Part shown: one piece after another, positions 1 through 10,416 of the stretch | How the letters are laid out: every line of letters starts with the position of its first letter | Numbering within the stretch: the stretch's first letter is position 1 | Assembly (NCBI GenBank): GCA_023213235.1 | Contig: CP096137.1 | Location: forward strand, 1,753,047 to 1,817,046 | Source: Elusimicrobiota bacterium | GTDB taxonomy: Bacteria > Elusimicrobiota > Elusimicrobia > UBA1565 > UBA9628 | Direction of reading: 5' to 3' | DNA: 64,000 nt | Program-made: the position numbers and the translations under genes | The notes under the pieces: generated by a model | The model's database searches: none | The model's input: only the letters and a program-made list of their open reading frames with translations | What the model was told of the DNA's origin: nothing

Positions 1-2153
1 GGCCAAAATCCTCCGGTGGTACCGCAAACGTCCGGTTCGACATATGCAGACCAAGACAATGTTGGCGGCTGGCAGGAGGCCGTCACGCAGATCAAGGCGG
101 GCGCGGGTGAGCATCAGCAACTCGAAGACCGCAACAAGGCTCCCGACATCACGCCTGCCGAACGCCAAGCCAACGCCGCCAGGCAGGGCGCGATCGGGGA
201 GCAACTCGATCGCAACGCGACGCGGTTCCCGGACAACCCGGTCGTTCAAGGCGCCGCCGCCGGGGCGGCCCTGAGCATGAATCAACCGGAGAAAGCGCAG
301 ATCTACGCGGACCGCTGGGAAAGCCTCGCCAAGCCGGACTCGCCGGAATGGGCCAAGGCGGTGAACACCGGCGGATTCGCCGCGCTTAAGACGGGCGACT
401 TCAAGAAGTCCGAGACGGCCGCGCGGCGGGTCCTTGATAAGTTTCCGAAGGACGAGGACGCTCTGTTCCTCTATCACGCGTCGAAGGGCCGCGGCAAATC
501 CGGCCCCACGATCGCCGCGCCGGCCGCCGCTCTAATGCCGGCTGCCGTACCTGCTGCCGCGCCCGTCGTGCGCGTGCCGATGACCGATCCGCGCGTGCGG
601 GAGATCGAAGGTCATCTCAACGGCTCGGCTCAGGCCCTGAAAATGGGCGACTACGAACTTGCGCTTAAGCAGGCAGAGAAGGCGGCGGGCATCAACCCCA
701 ACGAAGGACACGCCTACATGCAGCAGGCGCTGGCGCTGGCCGCGCTTCAACGTCTAGGCCAGGCGTTGAGCATTCTGGACAAGGCGATCGAGAAATTCAA
801 GGAGGGAGGACGGACGGAGGAGCTTCCCGGCGCGTACAGCCTCAGCGCCGCCTATCGCAACCAGAACGGCGAACCGAAAAAGCCAAGGAAGCCGCGAGCG
901 AGGCGCTGAAATACAATCCGAACTTGGCATCAGCTTATCTTCATCGCGGGCAGGCGGAAGTCGTCTTGGGAGAAGTGAAGGAAGGTCTGGCGGACTTGAA
1001 GATAGCCGCCGGCCTTGATGCGCGCTTCCAAACGATTTACGAGGACGCGGCGGCTGAAGCCGGGCTCCCTAAAAAATCGCCTGCGGCTGAGGACTCGTTC
1101 CATAAGGCATGGACGACGCTCCTCGGCAAGGTGGGCGGGAGCTTTAATCTTTTCATGGGTACGATGGGAGCGCTGTTCGTGCTGTTTGCCGGCTGCGTCT
1201 TATGGTTCGCCAAGGAAGGCTCGCCGGCGAGCCGCGTAAGGAGTTTCTTCACGCGCTCAAGCCGGATTGCGACGGTCACTACGCCTATCGCGGATGTCGA
1301 TGGCGCCGGCGCTGACGGCTTGGAAGGCCGGACCGTGGACGGCGGCAAGTATCGCGTCGTCTGCATGATCGGCCGGGGCGGAATGGGGACGGTCTACAAG
1401 GCCTACGACCTCGCCCTCAAGCGCGACGTGGCAATCAAGTGCATGAACGAGGCCCTGCTCCCCAACGAGCGGGAGTGCGCGCGCTTCGTCGACGAGGGCA
1501 GGACGGTGGCCAAGCTCAGGCACCCAAACATCGTGGCTGTCCACTCGCTCTTCAAGGAGGGGAGGCGCGCGCTCATCGTATTCGAGCACATCGAAGGGGA
1601 CACGCTCCATCACATGCTCAACGAGAGCCCCGGGCGCCGCTTGGAGCCTCGCCGCGCGCTGGCGATCCTCGCCCAGCTCGCGGCCGCCGTGGATTACGCG
1701 CACGGCGAGGGCGTCATCCACCGCGACCTCAAGCCGCCGAACGTCATGGTCTTCGGCGATAAGGTCAAGGTGATGGACTTCGGCATCTCGCGGGTGGTCG
1801 AGCACACGCAGGCGACGAAAACGAGCATGATCGTGGGGACCCCTGTCTACATGGCGCCGGAGCAGTGCGACGGCATCGTGGTGCGGCAGTCCGACATCTA
1901 TGCGCTCGGCATCATCGCTTATGAGACGCTGACCGGCATACTCCCTTTCAGGGATATGGGTCCCATGCAGCTCGACAAACGCGAGGGGCGTTTCCCCGCG
2001 GCCTCGGCGCTGCTGCCGAGCCTCCCGGCCGCGGTGGATGTCGTGTTCAAGAAGGTGCTCGATCCCGACCCCGAGAAGCGCCATCCGCGGGGCAGGGATT
2101 TCGTCGAGGCGTTGGACGTGGCGCTGCGGCAGGCGACCCCTCCTGGCGCATAA
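1..2153 (+). CDS. TPR-transmembrane-Ser/Thr kinase, 5' partial, one frame break
   Basis: Membrane receptor-like serine/threonine kinase. The reading frame is open to the window edge, so the N-terminus may be missing; the first usable start is GTG at 16. About 350 residues of TPR-like helical repeats come first, then one membrane segment (LFMGTMGALFVLFAGCVLWF, near 1150-1215), then a C-terminal Hanks-type kinase. The kinase has the glycine loop GRGGMGTVYK, lysine VAIK, catalytic HRDLKPPN, DFG and the APE motif in MAPEQ. The TPR region probably faces the periplasm and senses or binds a partner, with the kinase in the cytoplasm. A frame break near 886 sits in a run of five A (one A short); adding it joins the TPR and kinase parts. 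The next gene follows after 8 nt. The kinase call is firm; the ligand is unknown. Confidence 0.85.
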
Positions 2154-2161
2154 CGGTTCCG

Positions 2162-3123
2162 ATGGCGAAAAAGGCTCTCGTCCTCTACGTCTGGGATAAC
2201 GACAGGAGCGAGGTCGTCAGACTCTTCCGCGCCGTCGGGCCAGGCGGCGGCGCCGTAGGAGGGGATTGGCCCAGGATGCGGTTCCAGGGGCTCTACGACA
2301 CCTGGGGCATCGGCGGCGCCGTGGAACGGCTCGGCGTCCGCTGGTCCCGGGGCTGCCGCCGCTCACCTTCGACATCGCCGAGATCCGGGCGTTCGCGGCG
2401 CGCTTGAGCGACCTGTATCCTCTGCCCCGCTACGCCATCCGCGACTGGCTGGCAGAGTCGCTTGAGGATTTCTTCGCCAGCCGGTATCAGGTGACGCGTG
2501 CCGAGCTCGCGGCTTGCGACATGAGCGGTATTCTTGATCCCTTCGCGACGAGCGAGCCGTCCGCCGACCCTATCGCTCTGGGCGACTATCAGCGCTGGAA
2601 CCCGACTGGGGTCGAAATCTCACACCGGCCGCTGGGGTTGGGACTGATGTTCGAGGGAGATTTCTTTCTCGAGCATCCATCGCGCCACTACGCCGTCCTA
2701 AAGAAGGCCGCGTTCGAGAAGGAGTTGCGCTCGCGGGGCCTCGATCCTGACAAAAGTACGGATAAGGAGACGTACTTTTCCGAACTCAGGGCGAAAGGGT
2801 ATCGCATCTACCAGGATGGCGGCGTTCCCGAGCCGTGCGTCTTCACGACGACATCTCGATCCGAGGCCAAGGAGCTGTTCCTCCGCCATGCCGCGACGGA
2901 CGTCGCCATCATACATTTCATCATCCCCGCAGGCGAAGGCGAACTGGAGCACCTTCTCCACTGTCGATACGGCGTGGATATTTGGAGCGCGGTTGAGGAA
3001 GGTTATTTCTTTCAGGGGCGAGTCCTGTCCCGGAACAGGGTCGTTGCTCGGTGGTACGGTTCCCACCGGCAGGAGTGCTTGAGAGCGTTCGGGAGCGTGC
3101 AGCTTCGTGCTGACATGAAATGA
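2162..3123 (+). CDS. Conserved-looking hypothetical protein downstream of kinase
   Basis: I do not recognise the family. The protein would be 320 residues if one missing G near 2354 (a run of four G where five fit) is restored; without it, residues from about 65 on switch frame. It has no signal peptide or membrane segment and is mixed alpha/beta in character. The N-terminus (MAKKALVLYVWDNDRSEVVR) looks like the first strand and helix of an alpha/beta fold. It starts 8 nt after the kinase gene and is probably co-transcribed, so it could be a substrate or partner of the kinase; that is inference from position only. Confidence 0.6.
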
Positions 3124-3156
3124 AGATGCGAGCATCTCTGTCCTTAACCGGCAGCC

Positions 3157-4607
3157 TCAGCGGGAGTCGGCCAGAACGCCGTTGTTGCCTTCCCGAACCC
3201 AAATCGGCGGGGCTCCTTCGCGCTGCGCGCGCAGCAGATCTTCATAGTGCCGCCGAAACCTGCCAGGGTCTATCGCGGCCGCGCGCTTGAGGTCGGCCAG
3301 CGCCTTCTCTCGCGCCCCAAGCGTCTCCATCGACTTCGCGCGAAAAACAGCGCCCACATCGAGCGTGGATCGGTTTTGAGCGCCAAAGTCGTCTCCTTGA
3401 TCGTCTCCTCGACCTTGCCCGTCTTCTCATAGACCACCGCGCGCGCCATGTGCGCCTGCGAGTCGGCCGGGTCGATCTCCAGCGCCGTGTCGGCGTCGGC
3501 CAGCGCCTGCTTATAATCCCCCTTGAAGGCGCTGCTCAGCGCCCGTTCGCGGTGGAATCGTCGTACACGGTCCTGGTAGACGTCCTGAAAGTGTTCGGGA
3601 TCGATCTCTGCGGCTTTCTTGAGATCTACAAGCGCCAGGTCGGGGCGATTGCGATCCAACCACTGGACTCGTCCCCGGATCACGAGAGCGGCCGCATCCT
3701 GGGAGTTGCCCTCCAATGCGCGTGTAGCCCAGGCGAACGCCTCCTCCCGGCGTCCCATCGTCATCATCAGGCTCGCGCGCTGGGAGAGAGCCACCGGCTG
3801 CTCACGACTGAGCTTGACCGCCCTCAGGGAGTCCTCGTCGGCTTTCTTCAAGTCCCCGCCCAGCCCGTGGGCCAGCACCCGCGCGTAGTGGAGCTCGGCA
3901 CTGTTCTCATGCCTGCGGATGGCGCCGCTCAAGACTCTCTCAGCCCGCGCGGCATCACCTCGATCCATGTAAGCGTAACCTTGGGTGAGGGCCTTATTCA
4001 CCGCGGCAGCACGCGTCCCGCGCTGGGTAATCTCCAACTCAACTCCGGTCTCGCCGTCACCGATTGTCCGTCCGGGCTGCCACTGGCGCCCGAACAGCCT
4101 GGAGCCGTCGGTCGACGCCCGACCGAAAATGGCCCGAGCGATCTCAGCGTGATGCTGCAATGCACGGCGTTCATGGACCTCACGCAGGTCCCGGTCGCGC
4201 GGGAAACGTTTCAACGCGTCGTCAAACAACCGCTGGGCCGCGGGCGCGTCCTTGCGGTCCAGGGCGTCCCGGATCGCGAGCTTGGCGGCGATGGCCGCCG
4301 GCTCGCGGATGGTGGCCGGCGCCCGCTCCACTGCCGAGACCTGCGGCGGCGCCCCATAGCGCTGCTCGCCGGATGGCGGCGAGCTTTGCGCGGGTGCTTC
4401 GGGAGAATTATCGGATGGAGGCTGAGACGGCTTTTCAGTGGGGGCTTCGTCGAAAAAATCATCACCACCAAGCTTGCCAGCTGAAGCTGGACTACCGTCG
4501 TCAGGCTTGCCCTCAGGTGCTGTACGGTTGTCATCTTGAGCCACCACAGGGACGGCGCCGACGGCTGCCAAGCAGACGGCCAGCAGGAGGGCGGCTCCGT
4601 AAGCCAT
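3157..4607 (-). CDS. Secreted TPR-repeat protein
   Basis: A 483-residue exported protein: signal peptide (MAYGAALLLAVCLAAVGAVP, cleavage likely after VVA), a Pro/Ser/Asp-rich linker to about residue 100, then tandem TPR helices to the end (for example ALTQGYAYMDRGDAARAERV and ALADADTALEIDPADSQAHM). TPR arrays bind other proteins; no catalytic motif is visible. A frame break near 3350 lies in a T run one base short (five where six fit); restoring it adds the last TPR and ends the protein at 3157. The gene is transcribed away from the kinase block and has its own promoter. It resembles the TPR part of the neighbouring kinase, so the two may have arisen by domain reshuffling. Confidence 0.75.
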
Positions 4608-4612
4608 GGGGC

Positions 4613-4641
4613 AGTATAACCCCGCTCACGGGAATCAACAA
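4613..4641 (-). promoter_or_regulatory. Promoter of the secreted TPR gene
   Basis: On the minus strand TTGTTG (4641-4636), 17 nt, then TATACT (4618-4613). The start codon at 4607 is only 5 nt past the -10 box, so the transcript would begin at or next to the ATG. Confidence 0.55.
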
Positions 4642-4745
4642 GGTGCATTTGGTCGAAAGGCCTAGCGTGAATCTAGGCATAGAGCGCAGCGATCCTACCC
4701 CCAGTGGCCCAGGCATCGGGAACCCGGTTCGGGTACAATCTGAGA

Positions 4746-5345
4746 ATGATCAATATCGCCCTCACGGTCGTCGCGGGACTCGCCTTCGCGCCGCTTGCGG
4801 CCTCTGCCCAGCCCGGAAATGCCAACGTAGTTTTGCGCGGCCAAATGCAGGTGCTGCAGGCGGCCGGATTCTCAGGCATGGCAGAAGTCGCTATGCCGCA
4901 GGCCCCCGCAGCCGTGAGAGTCTTGCCGGTTTCGGCGCAGGCTGATGAGACGTCGGAGGCGCTGGCGGCACTCATCCGGGGCGCCCTTCTAGATGGGACT
5001 CTGAACGGTGAGGGTGTGCGAGCCCTGGGCTTCAACTTCAAAGGTGATTTGTTCCCGGTCAAAAGCTACGCTAAACCAGCAGATCAGACCGTGATAACAA
5101 TATTCTCGGTCACCACGTTCCGAGGCAAGACCGACATCATCATCTCGCAAGGGATCAAGGAGACGAGAGAGGTTCGGAATTACTTGATCTCGCCGGAAGG
5201 AGTCCTCGAGGCAGCGTCAGTTTGGCGGAAAGTCAACGGTAGTTCCCAGGCCGAGAGCATTCCGGTTTCGCAGGCGCAGGCGGGCAGCCGCGAGATGATT
5301 CAGTTCTGGGTTCGCTACTATCGCGAAAATCTGAAGAAGCCCTGA
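4746..5345 (+). CDS. Secreted hypothetical protein
   Basis: A 199-residue protein with a clear signal peptide (MINIALTVVAGLAFAPLAAS, cleavage after SAQ or ASA). The mature part is a small mixed alpha/beta domain with no motif I recognise. Start chosen at the ATG that opens the signal peptide; a TACAAT hexamer at 4734-4739 lies 6 nt upstream, with no good -35, so the transcript may be leaderless. It is single and divergent from the TPR gene. Function unknown; probably periplasmic. Confidence 0.65.
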   Translation: MINIALTVVAGLAFAPLAASAQPGNANVVLRGQMQVLQAAGFSGMAEVAMPQAPAAVRVLPVSAQADETSEALAALIRGALLDGTLNGEGVRALGFNFKGDLFPVKSYAKPADQTVITIFSVTTFRGKTDIIISQGIKETREVRNYLISPEGVLEAASVWRKVNGSSQAESIPVSQAQAGSREMIQFWVRYYRENLKKP

Positions 5346-5404
5346 GAATTTCGTCCGTCGGCAATACCAGGGCCCCCGCCGCATTACCCGCCGTGATGAC
5401 GACC

Positions 5405-6286
5405 CTAGTCGATGCCCACCATATAGGCTGTCCTGGCGTCGAAGAAACTTCCCTTGAGGAGAGGTTCGCCGCCGATTTCTACTGGTGCCAGGCCCAGACT
5501 CTTTCTAGCAGCCGTCGCCGCAACATACCCGGGGACAGTGAGGACACGGAAATCAATGCTTACTCTCGTCTCTTGTTCGATGTTCTCCGCCGTGCCGTGG
5601 AGACATCTTGAATCGAATAGGAGCGCTTCTCCACGATTTACCTCAACGGGCTGGCACGCTCGGCGCACTTTTTCGTGAAACCCATCGTTTCGGTTCAGCT
5701 CGTCGAAAAACAGCTCACGCGACTCGTAGAGTCCGGCAAGATCGAGCTGTCGGGCAGAAACGAATTCCTCGATTAAGCTGACGCTGGATGCTAATTCCGC
5801 TATCTCCAAAGCGTTCGTGCCTCTGCACGCGGTGATCGGCAGCCAACAATTTATCTGCTCAAAATAGTCGCCGAACATAATGTCCGAGTGCTGGCAGGCC
5901 AAGCGACCGTCGCTCCGGCGGTGAGTATCCCGCGCGGGAACGGGGAAATGAAAGCGCAATTGAGGCGCAGCTTCAAACACGAGGTCTTCCTGGAAAAAGC
6001 TGTCAGAGAGATAGCGGATAAACTTGTGGTAGACCTGGAGCACTTCGGGCGTCTCCGGGCCGACGCGGCAGGACGCGCCGTTGATGCCCTTTTCCGCTTT
6101 CGTTTGAAAGACGAGCGGAATAAGCTCGTGAAGATGGGCGAGGCTCCCGCCATTAAAGCTTGGAATCTTCCGCCGCAGGTAGGATTTGACGGCCTCATCA
6201 AAGGGAAATAAATCCTTGGAATACATCACGGTCGTTCGGCCGTTTGGAATCGCGGATTTTCTATTCAGATAGCCGGCAAGATCCAT
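5405..6286 (-). CDS. Phytanoyl-CoA dioxygenase-like 2OG-Fe(II) oxygenase
   Basis: A 293-residue protein resembling the PhyH group, which hydroxylates small molecules using Fe(II) and 2-oxoglutarate. The likely metal triad is HSD (in CQHSDIMFGDYFEQINCWLP) and a distal His in LFDSRCLHGT, followed by an Arg in TRVSIDFRV that would bind 2-oxoglutarate. The same layout occurs in natural-product hydroxylases, including StrG-like proteins. The start was placed at the ATG giving MDLAGYLNRK; an upstream in-frame ATG at 6370 adds a weak 28-residue extension. Codon use is less GC-rich than in the later half of the window. It is divergent from the MFS transporter, which begins 194 nt away; the substrate is unknown. 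Confidence 0.7.
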   Translation of the reverse strand: MDLAGYLNRKSAIPNGRTTVMYSKDLFPFDEAVKSYLRRKIPSFNGGSLAHLHELIPLVFQTKAEKGINGASCRVGPETPEVLQVYHKFIRYLSDSFFQEDLVFEAAPQLRFHFPVPARDTHRRSDGRLACQHSDIMFGDYFEQINCWLPITACRGTNALEIAELASSVSLIEEFVSARQLDLAGLYESRELFFDELNRNDGFHEKVRRACQPVEVNRGEALLFDSRCLHGTAENIEQETRVSIDFRVLTVPGYVAATAARKSLGLAPVEIGGEPLLKGSFFDARTAYMVGID

Positions 6287-6427
6287 TCGTATCCTCTCGT
6301 CAGGCAGGCCGCGGCCATAGCGGCAGACCCTCAAACACTGCGCGGCGTGGTGGATATCTCTGCGACCCAATCGTATTAAATCCGCACACGACGGGAAATG
6401 CCGTGACGTTGGAAGGGGATAGGACGC

Positions 6428-6456
6428 TTGACGCTTGGGGTCATCCGGGTTAAACT
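6428..6456 (+). promoter_or_regulatory. Promoter of the MFS transporter
   Basis: TTGACG (6428-6433), 17 nt, TAAACT (6451-6456), 24 nt before ATG 6481. It lies in the divergent gap between the dioxygenase-like gene and the transporter. Confidence 0.5.
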
Positions 6457-6480
6457 GAGCCGCACTGTTTATTGGCGAGA

Positions 6481-7716
6481 ATGAAAAATTCTTCCGCGCT
6501 GTGGACGCTCATGTCTTGCCAGGCCCTTCTCGTGGTCGGGCTGGCGTTGTCATTCCCATTTCTCGCTCTCTACCTGCACGAAGCACGAGGGCTCCCGATG
6601 ACGCAGGTAGGCGCGGCGCTCGCGTTCACCGTGGCACTCTCCGGCATCGCCCATTTCCTCGGCGGCGAGTATTGCGATCTGCGAGGTTCCAAGATTGTCA
6701 TGAGCGGAGCTCTGATCATGCGCGGGGCAGGCTCCGCCGCAATGGCTTGGGCGATGTGGAATAAATGGCCGCCGTGGACGATCATCACGCTCAATGCCGC
6801 TGCCGTTTTCGGAGGAGGTTTTTTTGAACCTGGAATACGGAGCTGGATTGCTGAATGCGTGCCAAGCGCCCAAAAACTCAAAGTCTACGGGTGGCAGCGC
6901 GTAGCCATCAACGCCGGATGGGCGCTTGGGCCCGCGATTGGAGGAGCTGCCTCGGAATATTCCTACCCGATGCTGTTCGCCGTGACCGCCGCGATCTGCT
7001 GGCTCTGCGCGCTTCTCATCACCTTCGCGATTTCACCCACCGTTCCCTCCCGGCCCAACGAAGATTTATCCGTCCCAACGATTTTAAGCGCCGCATACGA
7101 CAGCCGCTTTTTGGAATTTTGTCTCTATTCGGCGCTTATCGCCATCGTGATGGGCCAACTGGTCGCGAGTTTTTCGGTCCATTGCGTCGATATCATGGGT
7201 TTTTCCAAACGCGAGGTAGGCTGGCTGTTTTCACTGAATGGATTGGTCGTAATCGGTCTTCAAACCACCATCGTCAATGCGACGCAGGGATTTCGACTCA
7301 GTCGAGCGTTAGCACTAGGATGCGTCCTTTATTCTATTGGTTATATGTACGCTGGGCATGCCCAGACATTTTCTGCGATGGCGTTGGCGATGATCGTGAT
7401 CACTCTCGGGGAGATTGTCGTTTCGCCGGGCCTTCCGTCTCTAGCGACGAACCTTGCAAGCCCTCGCCACCGCGGACGCTATATCGGCTTTCATGGATTG
7501 TTCTTCCAAACCGGCTCGTCACTTGCGCCATTATTGGGCGGATTTTGGTTGGAACGATTGAGCCCGACATGGCCGAGCGGGCCATGGATTTTCATCGGCT
7601 GCGTCGGCCTTCTGGCATCTATCGGCTTCCTCCGCATTGGCCGCTTGCTACGTTCCTCGGAGGACGCCGCGCATGGACGCGCTCCCGCCGCTGTCGAGAT
7701 TCCTCTCGCGCCCTAG
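6481..7716 (+). CDS. Major facilitator superfamily transporter
   Basis: A 411-residue inner-membrane protein with about twelve hydrophobic helices in two halves, typical of MFS drug/metabolite efflux carriers. A charged stretch with a motif-A-like GGEYCDLRGSK follows helix 2. The start is ATG (MKNSSALWTLMSCQ); a TTG three codons upstream is possible, but neither has a good ribosome site. It heads a lower-GC block with a radical SAM enzyme and a small-molecule kinase. Export of the product, or of a toxin, would be a natural role, but that is inferred from context. A 502-nt gap separates it from the next gene. Confidence 0.85.
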   Translation: MKNSSALWTLMSCQALLVVGLALSFPFLALYLHEARGLPMTQVGAALAFTVALSGIAHFLGGEYCDLRGSKIVMSGALIMRGAGSAAMAWAMWNKWPPWTIITLNAAAVFGGGFFEPGIRSWIAECVPSAQKLKVYGWQRVAINAGWALGPAIGGAASEYSYPMLFAVTAAICWLCALLITFAISPTVPSRPNEDLSVPTILSAAYDSRFLEFCLYSALIAIVMGQLVASFSVHCVDIMGFSKREVGWLFSLNGLVVIGLQTTIVNATQGFRLSRALALGCVLYSIGYMYAGHAQTFSAMALAMIVITLGEIVVSPGLPSLATNLASPRHRGRYIGFHGLFFQTGSSLAPLLGGFWLERLSPTWPSGPWIFIGCVGLLASIGFLRIGRLLRSSEDAAHGRAPAAVEIPLAP

Positions 7717-8218
7717 CGGCCAGCTTCTCCACAATTCACCGATTGAAAACCTAGGCCCATCGGCCGAGCTCCAAAATAGGTCCTTTGGCACTTTTAGTTC
7801 GCCGTCACTTGGGCTATATCTTTGGCAACCTTGTAGCTTGGGGAATTGGCCCCGAGGTATCCACGACCCCGCCGGAACGGGGTGAGTCCAAGGGAAGGCA
7901 AATCGCCATTATGATTTACTTCCCTTATATTTTCGTCGGGCTCACAAAGATTCAGGTCACAGCACGTGGCCGTCTTTCCGTTCTCCCTCCTGATCGGAAA
8001 TCCTCCCAATTACGAATCCCGCCTTGTTCTCGCCATCATCGGCGGCTGAGAACTTTCTTCGCCAGCACGGCCGCTCATAATTGGTTCGAGTTGGCATTCA
8101 AATTGATCTCCAAAAGCGAAGGGCAACGAGCGCGCAATCGTCCGCTCCCTTCGCTATCGAGACTGACACGGACTATACCGCACGCGCGCAGCGTTCCAAA
8201 TATATCGGAGGGAAATGC
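7717..8218 (+). other. 502-nt gap without a recognisable gene
   Basis: Lower-GC stretch between the transporter and the radical SAM gene. Short open frames here have no ribosome site and no protein-like composition. The only structure I see is a 6-bp-arm hairpin at 7866-7883 (ACCCCG, 6-nt loop, CGGGGT). I looked for the B12-box (GCCACTG) of a cobalamin riboswitch because of the neighbouring genes and did not find it. It may hold the leader of the radical SAM transcript. Confidence 0.4.
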
Positions 8219-9499
8219 ATGGACACGTTAACCACCGCAGGTTCCATCCCGGAAGGACATCGGCTGCTCAACGGACGAAGCCGCGCGGATGATCTTCGCA
8301 GTAAGGTTCTCGGAAAGCCGCTGCTCTTCATTCAATTCAGCGATAAGTTGCTGACCAAGGATCGACGGTTTAGAAAATATTATGAGGCCGCTTACCGGAA
8401 AGTTCAGGGGTATCACCTGCCCGAACATTTCATGGAAATACCCTACTGGATTCCCGTCATTTCTGGAGTGCTTCCTGCGGATTTGGAACGAAGCCTCCTG
8501 ATCGTCGAAAACATCGACTCGGCGATCGAGACCATCAATCTAAAGTTCCGCGATCACGTGATCTTTATTTCCGTGCTGGACGCGAACGAAGAGTTCGTTC
8601 GTCGCCTGATCGTCCATACTGGGAACCACTTCATATTGGGCGGCTACACGAAGAAGGAGTGGTATGAGAACAACGGCAGATGCATCTATCTCTCCCGGAT
8701 CGCCGAGCTGCCGGACATCTTCCCGTCCTCGAACCCCGACCGGCCTCCCGAGTATTCTTTGTTCGACGGTCTTGAGTGTCTTCCGCGCTTGACCCTGAGC
8801 ACGGGCTGCGCCTTCCAGTGCCGGTTCTGCACTGATATCCCTCTGACCGTGCGGGAGACATCCGAAGAGGCCATCTCTTCATCCGTAAGCGCGATGAGAA
8901 AATTAAAATTCCGGTACATATATCTGGACGACAAATCCTTTGGCCAAGCCAAAAACGTTGAATCCCTGTCGTGGATCGGGCGCGAGGTGCGCTCATACAA
9001 CGCGGAATTTGACGGATTCGTCGTCCAATCCCCACCGGCCCTCGCTCTAAAGGGCGGCAACCTGGAGCGGTGGCGCGAGCTTGGAGTCCGCATTATCGAA
9101 TCGGGGATCGAGCTGGTGGATGATGATTTTCTTCGGACCATGAACAAGGCTTACCGCGAAACCCACTTGCCGGAGTTCGCGGCCAAAGTCAGAAGGAATG
9201 GTTTTCTGCTCGTTCCAAATATCATCATCGGATTTCCCGGCTCCGACTACACAAAGACGATCGCATTCGTTCAAGATAATCTAGATATCATTCCCTGGGT
9301 GAACATCAATTACTTCTCGGTGCACAACAACAATGTCCGCGGCGCCCTAGCGCTGACGGCGCGAAATAATCTGGATGGAGATCAGAATATCGCCAATAAA
9401 TCCTGGTCTACGGAAAAATCCTTTGCCGATGGCGAAGCTGCCATCGAAAAACTCTACGAGTTAACGCGGACGATTGTCTTCGCGGGGAGTGCCGCTTGA
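8219..9499 (+). CDS. B12-binding-like radical SAM protein
   Basis: A 426-residue radical SAM enzyme. The [4Fe-4S]-binding CX3CX2C motif is C197-AFQ-C201-RF-C204 in STGCAFQCRFCTD. Downstream are elements usual for the fold (YIYLDDKSF, a VQSPPA strand, ESGIELVDDD, NIIIGFPGSD). The first 170 residues look like a degenerate Rossmann-type cobalamin-binding domain (an alternating strand/helix run including HVIFISVLD and FILGGY), though a clear DxHxxG motif is absent. The start ATG is preceded by GGAGGG at 8208-8213. It overlaps the next gene by 4 nt (TTGA) and forms an operon with a phosphotransferase and a cobalamin adenosyltransferase. The reaction is unknown; methyl transfer or ring rearrangement are options. 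Confidence 0.8.
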   Translation: MDTLTTAGSIPEGHRLLNGRSRADDLRSKVLGKPLLFIQFSDKLLTKDRRFRKYYEAAYRKVQGYHLPEHFMEIPYWIPVISGVLPADLERSLLIVENIDSAIETINLKFRDHVIFISVLDANEEFVRRLIVHTGNHFILGGYTKKEWYENNGRCIYLSRIAELPDIFPSSNPDRPPEYSLFDGLECLPRLTLSTGCAFQCRFCTDIPLTVRETSEEAISSSVSAMRKLKFRYIYLDDKSFGQAKNVESLSWIGREVRSYNAEFDGFVVQSPPALALKGGNLERWRELGVRIIESGIELVDDDFLRTMNKAYRETHLPEFAAKVRRNGFLLVPNIIIGFPGSDYTKTIAFVQDNLDIIPWVNINYFSVHNNNVRGALALTARNNLDGDQNIANKSWSTEKSFADGEAAIEKLYELTRTIVFAGSAA

Positions 9500-10416
9500 G
9501 GACCGCAGAAAGGATCGCCGAGTTGACCTCATCCGTGCGCGCTTACGCGGCGAACCGCTGGGGCACGAGCGATGTCGAGCTTGCTTCGGAGGGGATGGAG
9601 TATTTCTTATTCCGTGTCTCGACGGACAAAGGACCTTTGGCGATAAAGGCCGCAACGGCTCTCTCGATCTCTGACGATATCGACGATGCGATAGACACGA
9701 GCCTCAGCTTGGCGCGTGAGGCCTCGGTCCTAAAGCATCTTCGGTCCAATGGGGCCAAAGTGCCTGATTGTTTTGGCTTTAGCCAGAACGAAGGCTTCCC
9801 GTTGTGCGTCATGGAATTCATAATCGGCGATGGAACGTCTGCAACCGATTTTTCACTGGGTCAAGCGCTGCGTGCCGTGCATGATGCCGGTCCTTGGCCG
9901 ATTGCCGGCAAGAGTCCGGCGGAGCTCGAAAGTGATTTCAAGATAAAGATTCTCGGATGTATCCGCCAGTGGCTTCATAAGTTGGTTTTGCGGCGGAGGC
10001 TCGATTCGTCGTTGATGGACGCCGTCCACCCCGCCGTGTTCGACGGATACGCGATGCCGCGGCTAACGACTCTTCACATGGATCTTCGCCGTGCAAATGT
10101 CATCGCCGCGAAAAATGGCGTGGCTGCGATTCTGGACTGGGGGAATGCGATCATCGGCGATCCATGGTTGGACCTGCTGCGCGTCGAGGAATACTCCGAG
10201 CTGGAAATGGGGCAATTCCGGTCGGGGTATGGAGATGCGCCGCCGCGTCCTCCGGCCGCCATCGAGCATCTTTATCGTCTGTACACCACTTCGATGATGT
10301 CTTTGCTGTTTGAGAACATGGTGCCGGACCCCGAACTATGCAGGCTTAATACCGAGCGCACAGTCGGACATCTCGTCGCGCTGCGTACCTCGTCGCATCA
10401 GGCTCCCATCAAATGA
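9496..10416 (+). CDS. Aminoglycoside-phosphotransferase-like small-molecule kinase
   Basis: A 306-residue protein of the APH/choline-kinase fold. The lysine of the N-lobe is in LAIKAA, the catalytic loop is HMDLRRANV (usually HGDLHxxN) and the metal-binding motif is DWG in ILDWGNAIIGDPWLD. Members phosphorylate antibiotics, sugars or amino-alcohols. It begins at TTG overlapping the stop of the radical SAM gene, and its own stop overlaps the next start (ATGA), so translation is coupled. The context suggests self-protection or phosphorylation of the cluster product; the substrate cannot be read from sequence. Confidence 0.8.
   Translation: MRTAERIAELTSSVRAYAANRWGTSDVELASEGMEYFLFRVSTDKGPLAIKAATALSISDDIDDAIDTSLSLAREASVLKHLRSNGAKVPDCFGFSQNEGFPLCVMEFIIGDGTSATDFSLGQALRAVHDAGPWPIAGKSPAELESDFKIKILGCIRQWLHKLVLRRRLDSSLMDAVHPAVFDGYAMPRLTTLHMDLRRANVIAAKNGVAAILDWGNAIIGDPWLDLLRVEEYSELEMGQFRSGYGDAPPRPPAAIEHLYRLYTTSMMSLLFENMVPDPELCRLNTERTVGHLVALRTSSHQAPIK

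Noticed and set aside
7717..8218. Cobalamin riboswitch upstream of the radical SAM/pduO operon
   Set aside because: No B12-box and no matching helical core; only one small hairpin is present.
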